Shown here: positions 33,694 to 43,647 of the stretch, piece after piece | Layout: the number at the start of each line of letters is the position of its first letter | Numbering within the stretch: the stretch's first letter is position 1 | From: Ornithinibacter sp. | GTDB taxonomy: Bacteria; Actinomycetota; Actinomycetes; Actinomycetales; Dermatophilaceae | Reading direction: 5' to 3' | Length of the DNA stretch: 64,000 bases | Assembly (NCBI GenBank): GCA_029266735.1 | Contig: JAQSWG010000008.1 | Coordinates: forward strand, 1-64,000 | Program-made: the position numbers and the translations under genes | The notes under the pieces: model-generated | What the model was told of the DNA's origin: nothing | Databases searched by the model: none | What the model saw: only the letters and a program-made list of their open reading frames with translations

Positions 33694-35217
33694 TCAACCC
33701 GCGGCGCAGACCTGGGCGAGGTCACCCGTGTTCGCGTCGGGGTCGCTTCCCGGGCGCTCCATCACCGCAGGGGTGCTCGGTGTCGGCGTGGGCCCCGCGA
33801 CGGGCGGCGACGCCGTGGCCGCGGGAGCCGGCGCCGCGGTCGTCCCGGAGCCGTCCGCCTCGTCCGCGCCGTCCTCGGATGCCGCGATGGCGCGTGCCAC
33901 GGTGGCCCGAACCTTCTCCGGGTCGTAGTCCCACGGCTGGATGAGCGGGGGGACGAAGTTGACCGAGGTGATGGGCTGCTGCTTTGTGCGCACCGCGAGG
34001 TCGGCGAGGCGTGCGAGAGCCGACTGGGGAATGTCCGTGCGGATCACCCCTTCCGTTGCGGCGACGATGTCGGCGAAGTTCAGCAGCACGGTCTTCGGGT
34101 CGAGCTGGTTCACGAGCGCGGTGACGACGCACCGCTGACGCGCCATCCGCTCGTAGTTGGTCGACGCCTTGCGGCTCCGGGCGTACCAGAGGGCGTGGTA
34201 TCCGTCGAGGCGCTGCGCGCCCGGCTCGATGTAGCCCGAGACCTTGGACGCCCCTCCCCCGATCGGCGTCCGGCGCTGCACGGTGATGTCGAGGCCACCC
34301 ACCGCGTCGATGAGCCCCCGGAAGCCCTTGAGGTCGACGAGGACGTAGTACTGCACGTCCAGCCCGGACAGGGCCTCGACCGCTTCCCTCGTGGCGAGCA
34401 CTCCGGGGTCCGCCGTGCCCGCGGGGAACCGTTTCGCGTTCTCGTGCGCCCAGGTGTACAGGCCGTTGAGCAGGCACTCGTCACCGCAGGTCCACCCCTC
34501 CGGCAGAAGTCCCGCCATGACCGAGCCCTCGCGGAAGCGGATGTGCTCGGTCTCCCGGGAGAAGCCGAAGAGCACGGCGCGGCCGGTGTCGGCGTCCACG
34601 CTGGCCAGCTGGATGCTGTCGGGTCGCGTGCCGACGCGGTTGGCCCCGGAGTCTCCGCCCAGCAGCAGGATGTTGTACCTGCCGTCGGCCGCGTCGACCG
34701 CCTCCCCGGAGGCGAAGACCGTCGTGACGGCGTCGCGCACCGCACCGACGCTGCGTCCCGCGTAGGCCGTGGCCGCGGGTGCCAGGAGAGCCGCCGCGGT
34801 CATGACCGCCAGCCAGCGCCGCGTGCGCAGTGATGCGTCCTGGGGCCGGCCCAGCCGCCAGGCGTCCACGATGAGGATCGCCCAGAGGACGGCGAACCCG
34901 TAGAGGGCCCACTCCAGCACGGCCAGCACCCAGCGGTGCGAGACCACGGTGATGGCCGCCGACCGCGAGACCAGCGCCAGCAGGCCGACGAGGACCGCGA
35001 CGACGACGGCGGTGACGACGACGCGCAGCGCGAACCGGCCCAGCCGGCGGTCCCCGGCGACGAGCTGGGCGGACCCGGGGACGACGAGGGTCATGACGAT
35101 GAGGGTGATGGCCCGGCGCCGTTGCAGCCGCGCCCGCGCCCGGTCGCGGGTGTCGACCGATATCTGGGGCTCGACGCCACGCCGGTCGAGCACGGCAGAC
35201 CTCGACGCTCGCTCCAT
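33694..35217 (-). CDS. LCP (LytR-CpsA-Psr) family protein with N-terminal membrane domain
   Basis: 507 aa. Four hydrophobic segments between residues 35 and 165 (for example LIVMTLVVPGSAQLVAG, VVVTAVVVAVLVGLLALV, WALYGFAVLWAILIVDAW, LAVMTAAALLAPAATAYAG) precede the LCP domain: YNILLLGGDSGANRVGTRPDSIQLAS, LFGFSRETEHIRF (phosphate-binding Arg), FRGLIDAVGGLDITV and GYHALWYARSRKASTNYERMARQRCVV. LCP enzymes transfer lipid-linked polymers onto peptidoglycan. The multi-span N-terminus is longer than the usual single anchor. A low-complexity Ala/Pro/Thr tail ends the protein. It is divergent from the next LCP gene. Confidence 0.88.
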   Translation of the reverse strand: MERASRSAVLDRRGVEPQISVDTRDRARARLQRRRAITLIVMTLVVPGSAQLVAGDRRLGRFALRVVVTAVVVAVLVGLLALVSRSAAITVVSHRWVLAVLEWALYGFAVLWAILIVDAWRLGRPQDASLRTRRWLAVMTAAALLAPAATAYAGRSVGAVRDAVTTVFASGEAVDAADGRYNILLLGGDSGANRVGTRPDSIQLASVDADTGRAVLFGFSRETEHIRFREGSVMAGLLPEGWTCGDECLLNGLYTWAHENAKRFPAGTADPGVLATREAVEALSGLDVQYYVLVDLKGFRGLIDAVGGLDITVQRRTPIGGGASKVSGYIEPGAQRLDGYHALWYARSRKASTNYERMARQRCVVTALVNQLDPKTVLLNFADIVAATEGVIRTDIPQSALARLADLAVRTKQQPITSVNFVPPLIQPWDYDPEKVRATVARAIAASEDGADEADGSGTTAAPAPAATASPPVAGPTPTPSTPAVMERPGSDPDANTGDLAQVCAAG

Positions 35218-35335
35218 GATCGACCAGTATCGATCAGCCCGGCACGCCCGGCGTTGAGGCGATGAGGAGCGGTGTGTCGCGGCGGTGTCCGGAGCGGTTG
35301 GTCACCTGTCGCGTGGAGCAGGGGACAATGGGTGG

Positions 35336-36667
35336 ATGCCGGCCTCCGACGACTCGCGCGCCCGTCCCATCCCGATCTCCCCGGGTGGGGGGGAGGATGA
35401 CGACGTCTACGTCGTCGACACGAGGGTTCGGGGTCGGCGTGGACCGCGCGTCCTCACCCGCGGTCGCATGGCACGGCCGGATGCCGGGTCGTCGACATCC
35501 GGGCCTCCGCCCGCCACCCGGGCGGCCGTAGCCCGGCCGGCACCGGCGCGCCCAGCCGCTGCTCCGGCATCCGGCCCACCTCCGCCGCCCATGGACCCCC
35601 GCGCCTACGACGAGTTCGGCCGGCCGGTCCCCCCCGCGTCGGTGCCCGGACGTCCGGCCGCGCCGCGCGGCCCCAGGTCGAGGAGGGGCGGTCGGCGTCC
35701 GTGGCTGCGGGTGGTCCTGCTCCTGCTCGCGGCCTGGCTGGCCTTCGTCGTCATCACCCCCCTCCACGCCTGGGCCGCGGTGTCGCGGGTGGACACCGAG
35801 CCCCAGGGGGACCGACCTGCGGCGGGCTCGGGCAGCACGTACCTGCTCGTGGGCTCGGACAGCAGGGAAGGCCTCAGTGCGGAGGACCGCTCCCGGCTCG
35901 GCACGGGCAGCTCGGAGGGACGTCGCACCGACTCGATCATCCTCGTCCACGTCCCTTCGGGCGGTGGCAAACCCGCCCTCATCTCGGTCCCCCGCGACAG
36001 CTACCTCGAGATCCCCGGTGAGGGGAGGAACAAGGTCAACGCCGCCTTCGCCATCGGCGGCCCGGCACTTCTCGTGGCGACGCTGGAGGACGCGACCGGG
36101 CTCCGCATCGACGGGTACGTCGAGATCGGCTTCGGGGGGTTCGCATCGGTGGTCGACAGCCTCGGCGGCGTGGAGATGTGCCTGCCGAAGGCCCTGGCCG
36201 ACGAGAAGGCCCACATCGACCTGCCGGCGGGGTGCCAGACCCTGGACGGCGCGAACGCCCTCGGCTACGTGCGTGCTCGGTACTCGGACCCTCGCGGGGA
36301 CCTGGGCCGTGCCGAGCGGCAGAGACAGTTCCTCGGTGCGGTGATGCGCCAGGCCGCCACCCCGTCCACGGTGCTCATCCCCACCCGGTGGTGGCAGTTC
36401 ACGCACTCCGCGGCGGAGGGCGTGCTCGTCGGCGAGGACACCTCCGTCGTCGACGCGGCCCGCATCCTGTCGACGATGCGCAAGGTGTCGTCGGACGAGG
36501 CCCTCAGTCTCGTCGTCCCCGTCGCGTCCACGAACGCCTCGACGTCGGCGGGAAGCGCCGTCCTGTGGGACGACGAGCGGGCTGGAGCCCTGTTCACGAT
36601 GCTCCGCGAGGGCACTCCCCTCGAGGTGCCGCCGGAGGGCACCGACGGCAAGCCGACCGGCGGGTGA
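35336..36667 (+). CDS. LCP family glycopolymer transferase
   Basis: 443 aa. A cytoplasmic Pro/Ala-rich region of about 120 residues precedes one anchor (WLRVVLLLLAAWLAFVVITPL). The LCP domain has YLLVGSDSREGLSAEDRSRLG, RTDSIILVHVPSGGGKPALISVPRDSYLEIPGEG, NKVNAAFAIGGPALLVATLE, FASVVDSLGGVEMCLP and NALGYVRARYSDPRGDLGRAERQRQFL; the Arg and Asp residues that hold the pyrophosphate lipid are visible. It attaches a polymer to the wall on the outer face. GACAAT six bases before the ATG points to a leaderless transcript. Confidence 0.9.
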   Translation: MPASDDSRARPIPISPGGGEDDDVYVVDTRVRGRRGPRVLTRGRMARPDAGSSTSGPPPATRAAVARPAPARPAAAPASGPPPPPMDPRAYDEFGRPVPPASVPGRPAAPRGPRSRRGGRRPWLRVVLLLLAAWLAFVVITPLHAWAAVSRVDTEPQGDRPAAGSGSTYLLVGSDSREGLSAEDRSRLGTGSSEGRRTDSIILVHVPSGGGKPALISVPRDSYLEIPGEGRNKVNAAFAIGGPALLVATLEDATGLRIDGYVEIGFGGFASVVDSLGGVEMCLPKALADEKAHIDLPAGCQTLDGANALGYVRARYSDPRGDLGRAERQRQFLGAVMRQAATPSTVLIPTRWWQFTHSAAEGVLVGEDTSVVDAARILSTMRKVSSDEALSLVVPVASTNASTSAGSAVLWDDERAGALFTMLREGTPLEVPPEGTDGKPTGG

Positions 36668-36760
36668 CGGCCGACGAGCAGCGATCGGTCGGTGTCCTTG
36701 CGGCGGCGCCTGGCACCGCCGCACGGGCGGTCGCGTGCGAGGGATCCCGCTGGGCGCCGC

Positions 36761-36766
36761 TACACT
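36761..36766 (+). promoter_or_regulatory. possible -10 box TACACT of the third LCP gene
   Basis: TACACT lies about 55 bases before the GTG at 36822 in a 154-base gap. This gene, unlike its neighbour, has a Shine-Dalgarno (GGAGGAG), so a leader of this length is plausible. No good -35 hexamer was found. Confidence 0.3.
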
Positions 36767-36821
36767 CGTCGCCGGAGCGTGGCCCGGTCATCACCGCGGC
36801 ACAGGGACTGGAGGAGCGAGT

Positions 36822-38345
36822 GTGACCGGGCAGCAGGGGGTCAGGCTCGACGAGCTTGGCACGACCGAAGCGCCCGGGGACCAGGGGTCGGATTCGCGCA
36901 GCCAGATCCACGGTGGCCGACGCTCGCGACCACGGTGGCGACGACGAGCCGTCCTGACGCTGACGTGCCTCCTCGTCCTCGTCGGCAGCCTCTCCGGATG
37001 GGCCCTGTGGCACCTCAACGACAACATCACGAAGGTCGACGTGTCGGCGGCGATGGGGACCGATCGGCCGGCGGCCGGTCCCACGGAAGCCGTCAACCTG
37101 CTCCTCATCGGGTCGGACACCCGCGAGGGGGCCGGCAACGACCAGTACGGCAAGGTGCTCAAGGAGCCCGGCAACCACTCGGACACGAACCTCCTCGTGC
37201 ACCTGTCCGCGGACCGCTCGTGGGCCACGGTCGTCTCCATCCCGCGGGACTCGATGACACCCGCGCCACCGAACTGCTCGCCCACGGCACCCAAGGACCA
37301 GTGGCAGAGCCGTCAGTGGAACCGGAACTTCGCCACCGGCGGAGCCGGGTGCCTCATCCGCGCGCTCGAGGGCAACACGGGGGTCTATGTCGACCACTAC
37401 GCCGTCGTCGACTTCCGCGGGTTCAAGACCATGGTCGACGCGCTGGGCGGGGTGACCGTGTGCACATCCACCGCGATCGACGACTCCGACGCGCACCTGA
37501 CGCTTCCCGCCGGGCGGCACGAGCTGGACGGGGAGCAAGCGCTCGGATACGTGAGGACACGCAAGTCCGTCGGTGACGGTTCGGACCTCGGACGCATCGA
37601 GCGGCAGCAGGCGTTCCTCTCCTCTGTCATGCAGGAGGCGACGTCCACCGAGCTCCTCCTGCAGCCGACCAAGCTCTACTCGTTCCTCAACGCGGCGACG
37701 AGCTCGCTCACGACGGACCCCGAGCTGGGGATCGGGACCATGCGCGACATGGCGTCCAGCGTCCGCGGCATCGGCCTGGACCAGATCCAGTTCGTCACCG
37801 TACCCACGGAGCCCTACCCGGCCGATCCCAACCGTGTGCAGTGGACGGCCGCGGCCGACGAGATCTGGTCGGCCCTGCGCGACGACCGCCAGATCGGTGC
37901 CGAGCGGCCCTCGGCGGCCGCCACGGCCAGCGCCGAGCCACTGACGGTGTCACCTGCCGCGATCTCCGTGGACGTGCGCAACGCGACGTCGACGAAGGGC
38001 CTGGCACGCCAGGCGCAGGCGGCGCTGACGGTGCAGGGCTTCGCGGAGGTCACGATGTCGACGGCGACCGGCGTCGCGCCACCGGCGGGAGCACTCGTGG
38101 AGTACTCCGGCGCCGACGACGAGGCGGCCCGCACCGTCGCCGCGGCCTTCCCGGGCGCGACGGTGCAGAAAGCCGACGGTCTCGGCGCCCGCGTGCGGGT
38201 CACCCTCGGCACCGATGCGCCGACCGTCGTCGAGGTCCCCAACCGGCTCGGAACCGAACCCGTGCCGTCACCGTCCATCACGCCGAGCCCGTCGTCCACC
38301 GAGCCCATCACCACCCGCAAGGCCGACACAGACATCTGCGCCTGA
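36822..38345 (+). CDS. LCP family protein with C-terminal LytR_C domain
   Basis: 507 aa, GTG 36822 with GGAGGAG upstream; the earlier track start is not supported. One anchor ([21 protein letters not shown]) follows a basic cytoplasmic tail. LCP core: [93 protein letters not shown]. After a linker at about residue 365 a LytR_C domain appears ([42 protein letters not shown]). The product should transfer a lipid-linked polymer to peptidoglycan. Third LCP protein in 4.7 kb, following the second in the same direction. Confidence 0.9.
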   Translation: MTGQQGVRLDELGTTEAPGDQGSDSRSQIHGGRRSRPRWRRRAVLTLTCLLVLVGSLSGWALWHLNDNITKVDVSAAMGTDRPAAGPTEAVNLLLIGSDTREGAGNDQYGKVLKEPGNHSDTNLLVHLSADRSWATVVSIPRDSMTPAPPNCSPTAPKDQWQSRQWNRNFATGGAGCLIRALEGNTGVYVDHYAVVDFRGFKTMVDALGGVTVCTSTAIDDSDAHLTLPAGRHELDGEQALGYVRTRKSVGDGSDLGRIERQQAFLSSVMQEATSTELLLQPTKLYSFLNAATSSLTTDPELGIGTMRDMASSVRGIGLDQIQFVTVPTEPYPADPNRVQWTAAADEIWSALRDDRQIGAERPSAAATASAEPLTVSPAAISVDVRNATSTKGLARQAQAALTVQGFAEVTMSTATGVAPPAGALVEYSGADDEAARTVAAAFPGATVQKADGLGARVRVTLGTDAPTVVEVPNRLGTEPVPSPSITPSPSSTEPITTRKADTDICA

Positions 38346-38346
38346 C

Positions 38347-38448
38347 CCTCCCCGCCTCCCCGACCTCGTCTGTCAGATCGCCGTCGACGTGCCGTCGTGA
38401 CGGCATGTCGACCGCATCCCCACAGACGACGTCGGGGAGGCAGGGAGG
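38347..38448. repeat. long intergenic palindrome, copy A
   Basis: About 102 bases fold on themselves: outer arms CCTCCCCGCCTCCCCGAC... and ...GTCGGGGAGGCAGGGAGG pair over about 28 bp with three mismatches, and an inner arm CCGTCGACGTGCCG/CGGCATGTCGACCG pairs around GTGA-type loop bases. It lies two bases after the LCP stop and before the stop of the convergent gene. Its left arm shares CGTCTGTCAGATCG and flanks with copy B at 55515, so it is a dispersed element and may also act as a bidirectional terminator. Confidence 0.85.
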
Positions 38449-38489
38449 TGTAGGACAGGGAGGGGTCGGCTCCGCGGCATCCCAGCCGT

Positions 38490-38534
38490 CCGGCTCACCG
38501 GTCTCCGCCCACCCCACCGGCTCACCGGTCTCCG
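38490..38534. repeat. 18-bp direct repeat
   Basis: CCGGCTCACCGGTCTCCG occurs at 38490-38507 and again at 38517-38534 in the gap between the palindrome and the stop of the luciferase-like gene. Each copy contains a small ACCGGT palindrome. No function suggested. Confidence 0.8.
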
Positions 38535-38551
38535 GCGACCGGCACCAAGGC

Positions 38552-39613
38552 CTACCGACCGTGGAGGAAGTGCCAGAGGTTGCTGTGCTGTTCGCGGTTG
38601 ACGAGCGAGGGGACGACCTCGCGCTCGAACAGCTCGACGCCACTGAGGTCGTAGGCCTGCTCGACGAAGTAGGTGATCGCGTAGGTCATGCCCCGCGCCT
38701 CCAGGTCGACCAGGGTCTTCGTGATCTGTTCCGGGGTCCCGACGAGTGCTCCCTTCTCGAAGGACCTCACCTCCCGGTCGATGAGGTCCTGCGGCAGACC
38801 GGCCCTGGTGTAGTGGTCGCGGATCCAGCCCATCCGGTCGCGCACCTCGGCCTCGTCTCGCCCGATGACGACGTTGTAGTCGGCGCTCCGCACGATCTCG
38901 TCGAAGTCGCGACCGACGTCGTCGCAGTGGCGGCGCAGGACCTCGCTCTTCGCGCTGAACTCCTCGGGTCGCGGCGAGAAGTTCGTGTAGTCGGCGTACT
39001 TCGCGGCGATCCTCAGCGTCCTGCGTTCCCCGCCACCGGCCACCCACAGGGGGATGCCGTTCCGCCGGCTCCCCGGGACGCTGTCGCCCTGGAGCGGGCG
39101 GGGGAAGCACAGGGCACCGTCCGCCGTGAGGTGCTCCCCGGCATACGTGGCGTGGCCAGTGGTCCACATCTGGCGCATGATCTCGATGCCCTCACCGAGG
39201 GCCGCGATGCGCTCACCGGAGGAGGGGAACCCGTAGCCGTACGCACGCCACTCGTGCTCGTACCACCCGGCCCCGACGCCCACGTCGAGCCGGCCCTCCG
39301 AGATGACGTCGACGGTCGCGGCGACCTTGGCGAGGTGGGCGGGGTTCCGGTAACCCATGCACGTGCACATCTGGCCCAGGCGGACCCGGCCGGTGACGGC
39401 CGCGAAGGCCGCCATGAGCGACCACGCCTCGTGCGTGGCCTCCTCCGCGGGCCGGGGCACCGTGTGGACGTGGTCGTAGACCCAGATCGATGTCCAGTCC
39501 TCGTTGCCGTCCACGCGGCGGGCGAGACCCGCCATGACCCCCCAGTGCTGGGACGGGTCGATGCCGACGAGGTCGTGGCGCCAGCCCTGCGGGATGAACA
39601 GTCCGAACTTCAT
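38552..39613 (-). CDS. LLM-class (luciferase-like) F420-dependent oxidoreductase
   Basis: 353 aa from ATG 39613 with GGAGAGG upstream. TIM-barrel motifs of the bacterial luciferase-like family: [83 protein letters not shown] and [13 protein letters not shown]. These proteins typically oxidise or reduce small substrates with F420 (or FMN). No substrate can be assigned. It stands alone, divergent from the UDP-glucose dehydrogenase gene, and converges on the LCP gene across palindrome A. Confidence 0.86.
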   Translation of the reverse strand: MKFGLFIPQGWRHDLVGIDPSQHWGVMAGLARRVDGNEDWTSIWVYDHVHTVPRPAEEATHEAWSLMAAFAAVTGRVRLGQMCTCMGYRNPAHLAKVAATVDVISEGRLDVGVGAGWYEHEWRAYGYGFPSSGERIAALGEGIEIMRQMWTTGHATYAGEHLTADGALCFPRPLQGDSVPGSRRNGIPLWVAGGGERRTLRIAAKYADYTNFSPRPEEFSAKSEVLRRHCDDVGRDFDEIVRSADYNVVIGRDEAEVRDRMGWIRDHYTRAGLPQDLIDREVRSFEKGALVGTPEQITKTLVDLEARGMTYAITYFVEQAYDLSGVELFEREVVPSLVNREQHSNLWHFLHGR

Positions 39614-39709
39614 GGGGGTCCTCTCCTGGTGCGGACGCGGGCCGGGCGCCGCGGTCCCACCCAACCCCGCCCGGCTCGGCGCCGCAAGTTTCCCCCGTAT
39701 CCTGCGCCG

Positions 39710-40876
39710 GTGACCATCTGCATCGTCGGCACCTCCTACGTCGGCCTGTCGCTCGCGGTGCTGCTCGCCGAGCAGCACGACGTCGTGGCGCACGACATCG
39801 ACGAGCGCCGCCTCGACCTCATCAGCTCCCGGAAGAGCCCCATCTCAGACCCGGACGTGGAGGAGCGCCTGTCCCGCCACGACCTTCGGCTCACCGTCGC
39901 CGCGGACAAGAAGGAGGCGTATGCCGCCGCGGAGCTCGTCGTCGTCGCCACGCCGACCGACTACGACCCGCGGACCGACTACTTCGACACGAGCAGCGTC
40001 GAGCAGGTCGTCAGCGACGTCGTCGCGGTGAACCCGGGTGCGACCGTCGTCATCAAGTCCACCGTCCCGGTCGGCTTCACGGTCGCCCTGCGCGACCGTC
40101 TCGGCACCGAGAACATCGTCTTCTCACCGGAGTTCCTGCGCGAGGGGCGCGCCCTGCACGACAACCTCCACCCGTCGCGGATCATCGTCGGCGACCCGGG
40201 TCCGCGCGGTCAGCGCTTCGCATCGCTCCTCGCCGAGGCGGCGGTCGACGACGACGTGCCGGTCCTGCTCACCGACAGCACCGAGGCAGAGGCGATCAAG
40301 CTGTTCGCCAACACCTACCTCGCGATGCGGGTGGCGTTCTTCAACGAGCTCGACACCTATGCCCTGACCCACGGGCTCGACACGCGCCAGATCATCGAGG
40401 GAGTGGGCCTGGACCCCCGCATCGGCAGGCACTACAACAACCCGTCCTTCGGATACGGCGGCTACTGCCTCCCCAAGGACACCAAACAGCTCCTCGCCAA
40501 CTACGCCGACGTCCCGCAGACGCTCATCAGCGCGATCGTCACCGCGAACACGACCCGCAAGGACTTCGTCGCGGCCGACATCATGAGCCGGGACCCCAAG
40601 GTCGTCGGCATCCACCGGCTCATCATGAAGACGGGCTCGGACAACTTCCGCTCGAGCAGCGTCCAGGGCGTCATGAAGCGCCTCAAGGCAAAGGGGATCG
40701 AGGTCATCGTCTACGAGCCGGAGCTGTCCGCGGACCGGTTCTTCGGCAGCGAGGTCGTCCGCGACCTCGACGAGCTCAAGCGCCGCAGCGACCTCGTCGT
40801 GGCGAACCGGCTCACGCAGGAGCTGCAGGACGTCGCCGACAAGGTGTACACCCGGGACCTCTTCGGCGAGGACTGA
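39710..40876 (+). CDS. ugd: UDP-glucose 6-dehydrogenase, E. coli Ugd type
   Basis: 388 aa, exactly the length I recall for enterobacterial Ugd. NAD site [18 protein letters not shown], then [65 protein letters not shown], the catalytic cysteine in [18 protein letters not shown] near residue 255, and the terminal [12 protein letters not shown]. It oxidises UDP-glucose to UDP-glucuronate. Motif agreement with the proteobacterial enzyme is close over the whole length, unlike the usual longer actinobacterial dehydrogenases. TATCCT six bases upstream of GTG suggests a leaderless mRNA. Confidence 0.93.
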   Translation: MTICIVGTSYVGLSLAVLLAEQHDVVAHDIDERRLDLISSRKSPISDPDVEERLSRHDLRLTVAADKKEAYAAAELVVVATPTDYDPRTDYFDTSSVEQVVSDVVAVNPGATVVIKSTVPVGFTVALRDRLGTENIVFSPEFLREGRALHDNLHPSRIIVGDPGPRGQRFASLLAEAAVDDDVPVLLTDSTEAEAIKLFANTYLAMRVAFFNELDTYALTHGLDTRQIIEGVGLDPRIGRHYNNPSFGYGGYCLPKDTKQLLANYADVPQTLISAIVTANTTRKDFVAADIMSRDPKVVGIHRLIMKTGSDNFRSSSVQGVMKRLKAKGIEVIVYEPELSADRFFGSEVVRDLDELKRRSDLVVANRLTQELQDVADKVYTRDLFGED

Positions 40877-40944
40877 CCTGCCTCCCCGAATGGGCACCTC
40901 CGCAGACCCGGTTTCCCGCGCCGACGTGTGGGCAGAATGACCTC

Positions 40945-41397
40945 ATGGCCCTGCACCACCAGAACGACCCCGACCTCGTCCGTGCGCTCCTCATGGATCC
41001 CGGGATCTGGGTGGTGGTGGGACTGTCGCAGAACCGGGAACGGGCGGCGTACCGGATCTCCCAGTGGCTCAACATCGAGCTCGGCAAGCCGATCATCCCG
41101 GTCCACCCGCGGGCGGAGACCGTCCACGGCGTCCAGGGATACGCCTCGCTGGCCGACATCCCGGACCAGGACGTCAAGGTCATCGACTGCTTCGTGAGCT
41201 CCGCGAACGTCGGTGCCGTCGTCGACGACGCCATCGCGCACAAGGAGCGGCTCGACATCGACGCGATCTGGATGCAGCTCGGCGTCATCGACGAGGCGGC
41301 CGCCGAGCGGGCGCGCCGGGCCGGCCTGGACGTCGTCATGGACACCTGCCCGAAGATCGAGTGGCCGCGACTGCGCCACGAGGGCATGCAGCGCTGA
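40945..41397 (+). CDS. CoA-binding (YccU-like) protein
   Basis: 150 aa. A Rossmann fold of the CoA_binding family: IWVVVGLSQNRERAAYRISQWLN (glycine-poor P-loop), KPIIPVHPRAETVHGVQGYASLADIP, IDCFVSSANVGAVVDDAIA, AIWMQLGVIDEAAAERARRAGLDVVMDTCPKIEW. The Cys near the end is conserved in the family. Role unknown; these small proteins bind CoA or acyl-CoA and are widespread. The start has CAGAAT six bases upstream and no Shine-Dalgarno. Confidence 0.85.
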   Translation: MALHHQNDPDLVRALLMDPGIWVVVGLSQNRERAAYRISQWLNIELGKPIIPVHPRAETVHGVQGYASLADIPDQDVKVIDCFVSSANVGAVVDDAIAHKERLDIDAIWMQLGVIDEAAAERARRAGLDVVMDTCPKIEWPRLRHEGMQR

Positions 41398-41418
41398 GGC
41401 CGACCGCGCCGGGCCTCA
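41395..41418. terminator. hairpin whose arms are the two convergent stop codons
   Basis: TGAGGCC (41395-41401) and GGCCTCA (41412-41418) form a perfect 7-bp stem around a 10-base loop. The left arm starts with the TGA of the CoA-binding gene and the right arm is the complement of the purE stop. It probably serves both directions as a terminator without a U-tract. Confidence 0.5.
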
Positions 41419-41949
41419 GCCGCCTGGTCGACGCTCCCGGAGCGCGGCCCCCTTGGTGCGGGCCTCGTCCCGCAGCCCCGCTCGGTACGCCGTCAGCGCC
41501 GCCCGAAGGCGCGCTGCCTCCTCGCCCTGCCCGGCACCGAGGATGCGCGCGGCGAGCAGGCCCGCGTTGCGGGCCCCGCCGACCGACACCGTGGCGACCG
41601 GCACCCCCGCAGGCATCTGGACGATCGAGAGGAGTGAGTCGAGCCCGTCGAGGTGCCGCAGGGGGACGGGGACGCCGATGACCGGCAGTGACGTGACCGA
41701 GGCGAGCATCCCCGGGAGGTGCGCCGCTCCACCGGCCCCTGCGACGAGCACCCGAAGACCGCGCTCCTCCGCCGTGCTGCCGTAGGCGACCATCTCCTCG
41801 GGCATCCGGTGCGCCGAGACGACGTCGACCTCGCAGGGCACCCCCATCCCCTCCAGTACGAGGACCGCCGCCTCCATGACCGGCCAGTCGGAGTCCGACC
41901 CCATGACGACGCCGACGACCGGTGCTCCCGGAGCTCGCTCGTCGCTCAC
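41416..41949 (-). CDS. purE: N5-carboxyaminoimidazole ribonucleotide mutase
   Basis: 177 aa from GTG. The class I PurE motifs are complete: [17 protein letters not shown] at the phosphate loop, [13 protein letters not shown] with the catalytic His, [26 protein letters not shown], and [33 protein letters not shown]. It isomerises N5-CAIR to CAIR in purine synthesis. Its start overlaps the purK stop by four bases, so the two are translated together. Confidence 0.95.
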   Translation of the reverse strand: MSDERAPGAPVVGVVMGSDSDWPVMEAAVLVLEGMGVPCEVDVVSAHRMPEEMVAYGSTAEERGLRVLVAGAGGAAHLPGMLASVTSLPVIGVPVPLRHLDGLDSLLSIVQMPAGVPVATVSVGGARNAGLLAARILGAGQGEEAARLRAALTAYRAGLRDEARTKGAALRERRPGG

Positions 41950-43130
41950 TCGGTCACCACTCCCCTGATGTAGTCGGCCGCGTGCCCCGCTCGCGCACGC
42001 AGGTCGCCGAGTTCGTCTCCGAGGACGTTGACGTGGCCGAGCTTGCGACCGGGACGCACCCCCTTGCCGTACATGTGGACCTTGAGCTCGGGATCGTGCG
42101 CCATGACATGACGGTATGCCGGGTACAGGTCAGGGAGGTCACCGCCCAGGACGTTGGCCATGACCGTCCACCGCCCGTGCGGGCGCGGTGACCCGAGCGG
42201 GAGGTCGAGGACCGCGCGCAGGTGCTGCTCGAACTGGCCGGTCACGGCGCCGTCCATCGTCCAGTGCCCGGAGTTGTGCGGCCGCATGGCGAGCTCGTTG
42301 ACGACGAACCACGGGTCGCCGTCGTCCTCCCCCACCTCGAACAGCTCGACCGCGAGCACACCCGTCACGTCGAGCGCCCCTGCGACGCGCAGGGCCGCGT
42401 GGACCGCCGAGGACGAGAGGCCGACGTCCAGGTCGGGCGCCGGTGCGAGCACCTCCGTGCAGACACCGTCGGTCTGCACGGTCTCGACCACCGGCCAGGC
42501 GGCGGCCTGACCCGACGGGCTGCGTGCCACGAGCACGGCGAGCTCACGGCGAAAGGGCACCCACTCCTCGACCAGGAGCCCAGTGCCGTCCGTCGAAGCA
42601 CGCTCGAGCCAGTCGGCCAGCTCGCTCGCACCTCCCACGACGCGGACCCCTTTGCCGTCGTACCCGCCACGCGGGGTCTTGGCCACGACCGGCCAGCCGA
42701 CCTGGTCGCCGAACGCCGTGACGTCCGCCGTCGTGGATGCGCGTGCCCACCGAGGACACGGGATGCCGAGCTCGGAGAGCCGCTGTCGCATGGCGAGCTT
42801 GTCCTGGGCGTACGTCAGGGCCTCCGGACGGGGATGGAGCTGCACACCCTCGGCGACGAGCAGCTCCAGCACATGGCGGGGAACGTGCTCGTGGTCGAAG
42901 GTCACGACGTCACAGTGCCGGGCGAAGGCGTGCACGGCATCCGCCTCGGTGTGGTCCCCGACGGGCGAGCTCGGCACGACGAGCGCTGCGCTGGCGTCGT
43001 CCGACTCGGCGAGGACGCTCAGCGTGATCCCCAGCTCAGCGGCGGGGCCGGCGCACATCCGCGCCAGCTGGCCACCCCCGATGATGCCCACGACGGGGAA
43101 CCCGCCGGGCGCGCGCCGAGGGGTGGTCAC
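41946..43130 (-). CDS. purK: N5-carboxyaminoimidazole ribonucleotide synthase
   Basis: 394 aa, start placed at GTG 43130; the track start crosses the divergent promoter. [25 protein letters not shown] opens the first ATP-grasp lobe; [48 protein letters not shown] (ATP loop), [23 protein letters not shown] and [20 protein letters not shown] (metal site) follow. It carboxylates AIR using ATP and bicarbonate, handing N5-CAIR to PurE. TATCCT is six bases before the GTG. Confidence 0.95.
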   Translation of the reverse strand: MTTPRRAPGGFPVVGIIGGGQLARMCAGPAAELGITLSVLAESDDASAALVVPSSPVGDHTEADAVHAFARHCDVVTFDHEHVPRHVLELLVAEGVQLHPRPEALTYAQDKLAMRQRLSELGIPCPRWARASTTADVTAFGDQVGWPVVAKTPRGGYDGKGVRVVGGASELADWLERASTDGTGLLVEEWVPFRRELAVLVARSPSGQAAAWPVVETVQTDGVCTEVLAPAPDLDVGLSSSAVHAALRVAGALDVTGVLAVELFEVGEDDGDPWFVVNELAMRPHNSGHWTMDGAVTGQFEQHLRAVLDLPLGSPRPHGRWTVMANVLGGDLPDLYPAYRHVMAHDPELKVHMYGKGVRPGRKLGHVNVLGDELGDLRARAGHAADYIRGVVTE

Positions 43131-43170
43131 CGGGCGAGGATACCCATCCACGCGCTTATAGGCTGCGCTG
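43131..43170. promoter_or_regulatory. 40-bp divergent promoter region, purK and gtrA-like gene
   Basis: For purK the minus-strand hexamer TATCCT (43142-43137) ends six bases before its GTG. For the GtrA gene TAGGCT (43159-43164) ends six bases before its GTG. Each promoter's -35 must therefore lie across or beyond the other's -10, so the two units compete for polymerase. Confidence 0.55.
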
Positions 43171-43647
43171 GTGCCGACGACCGCCCGACCCCCGACAGGG
43201 GGTCTCGCTCGCGTGCTGGACTCGGTGCGCCAGGCCATCGACGTCCTCTACCGGGAGATGATCAAGTTCGGTGTCGTGGGCGCCATCGCGTTCGTCATCG
43301 ACCTCGGGCTGGCCAACCTGTTGTGGCAGACGGTGCTCAGCGACAGGGTCACGACGGCGAAGATCATCTCGGGCATCGTCGCCACGCTCTTCGCGTGGGT
43401 CGGAAACCGCCAGTGGACGTTTCGCCACCGCCGCAGCCGTCCCGCCCACCACGAGGTGGCGCTGTTCTTCGGCGTCAACCTCATCGCGCTTCTCATCGCC
43501 GCGGTGACGCTCTACATCTCGCACTACGGGCTCGGTTTCACGTCGACGCTCGCCGACAACGTGGCCACTGTCGTGGGCATCGGGCTCGGGACCCTGTTCC
43601 GCTTCTGGACCTACCGCAAGTACGTCTTCGCCGGCGAGCCGATCTAG
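43171..43647 (+). CDS. GtrA family membrane protein
   Basis: 158 aa. Four hydrophobic spans of the GtrA family: VGAIAFVIDLGLANLLW, ISGIVATLFAWVGNRQWTF, ALFFGVNLIALLIAAVTLYI and VVGIGLGTLFRFWTYRKYVF, with the family end FRFWTYRKYVF. GtrA-like proteins are thought to assist transfer or flipping of polyprenyl-linked sugars for surface glycans. Its stop overlaps that of the convergent small membrane gene (CTAG). Leaderless start inferred. Confidence 0.87.
   Translation: MPTTARPPTGGLARVLDSVRQAIDVLYREMIKFGVVGAIAFVIDLGLANLLWQTVLSDRVTTAKIISGIVATLFAWVGNRQWTFRHRRSRPAHHEVALFFGVNLIALLIAAVTLYISHYGLGFTSTLADNVATVVGIGLGTLFRFWTYRKYVFAGEPI

Noticed and set aside
38480-38550. Direct repeats CCGGCTCACCGG as a short CRISPR array
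   Set aside because: Only two units with a 9-base spacer and no cas genes in the window.
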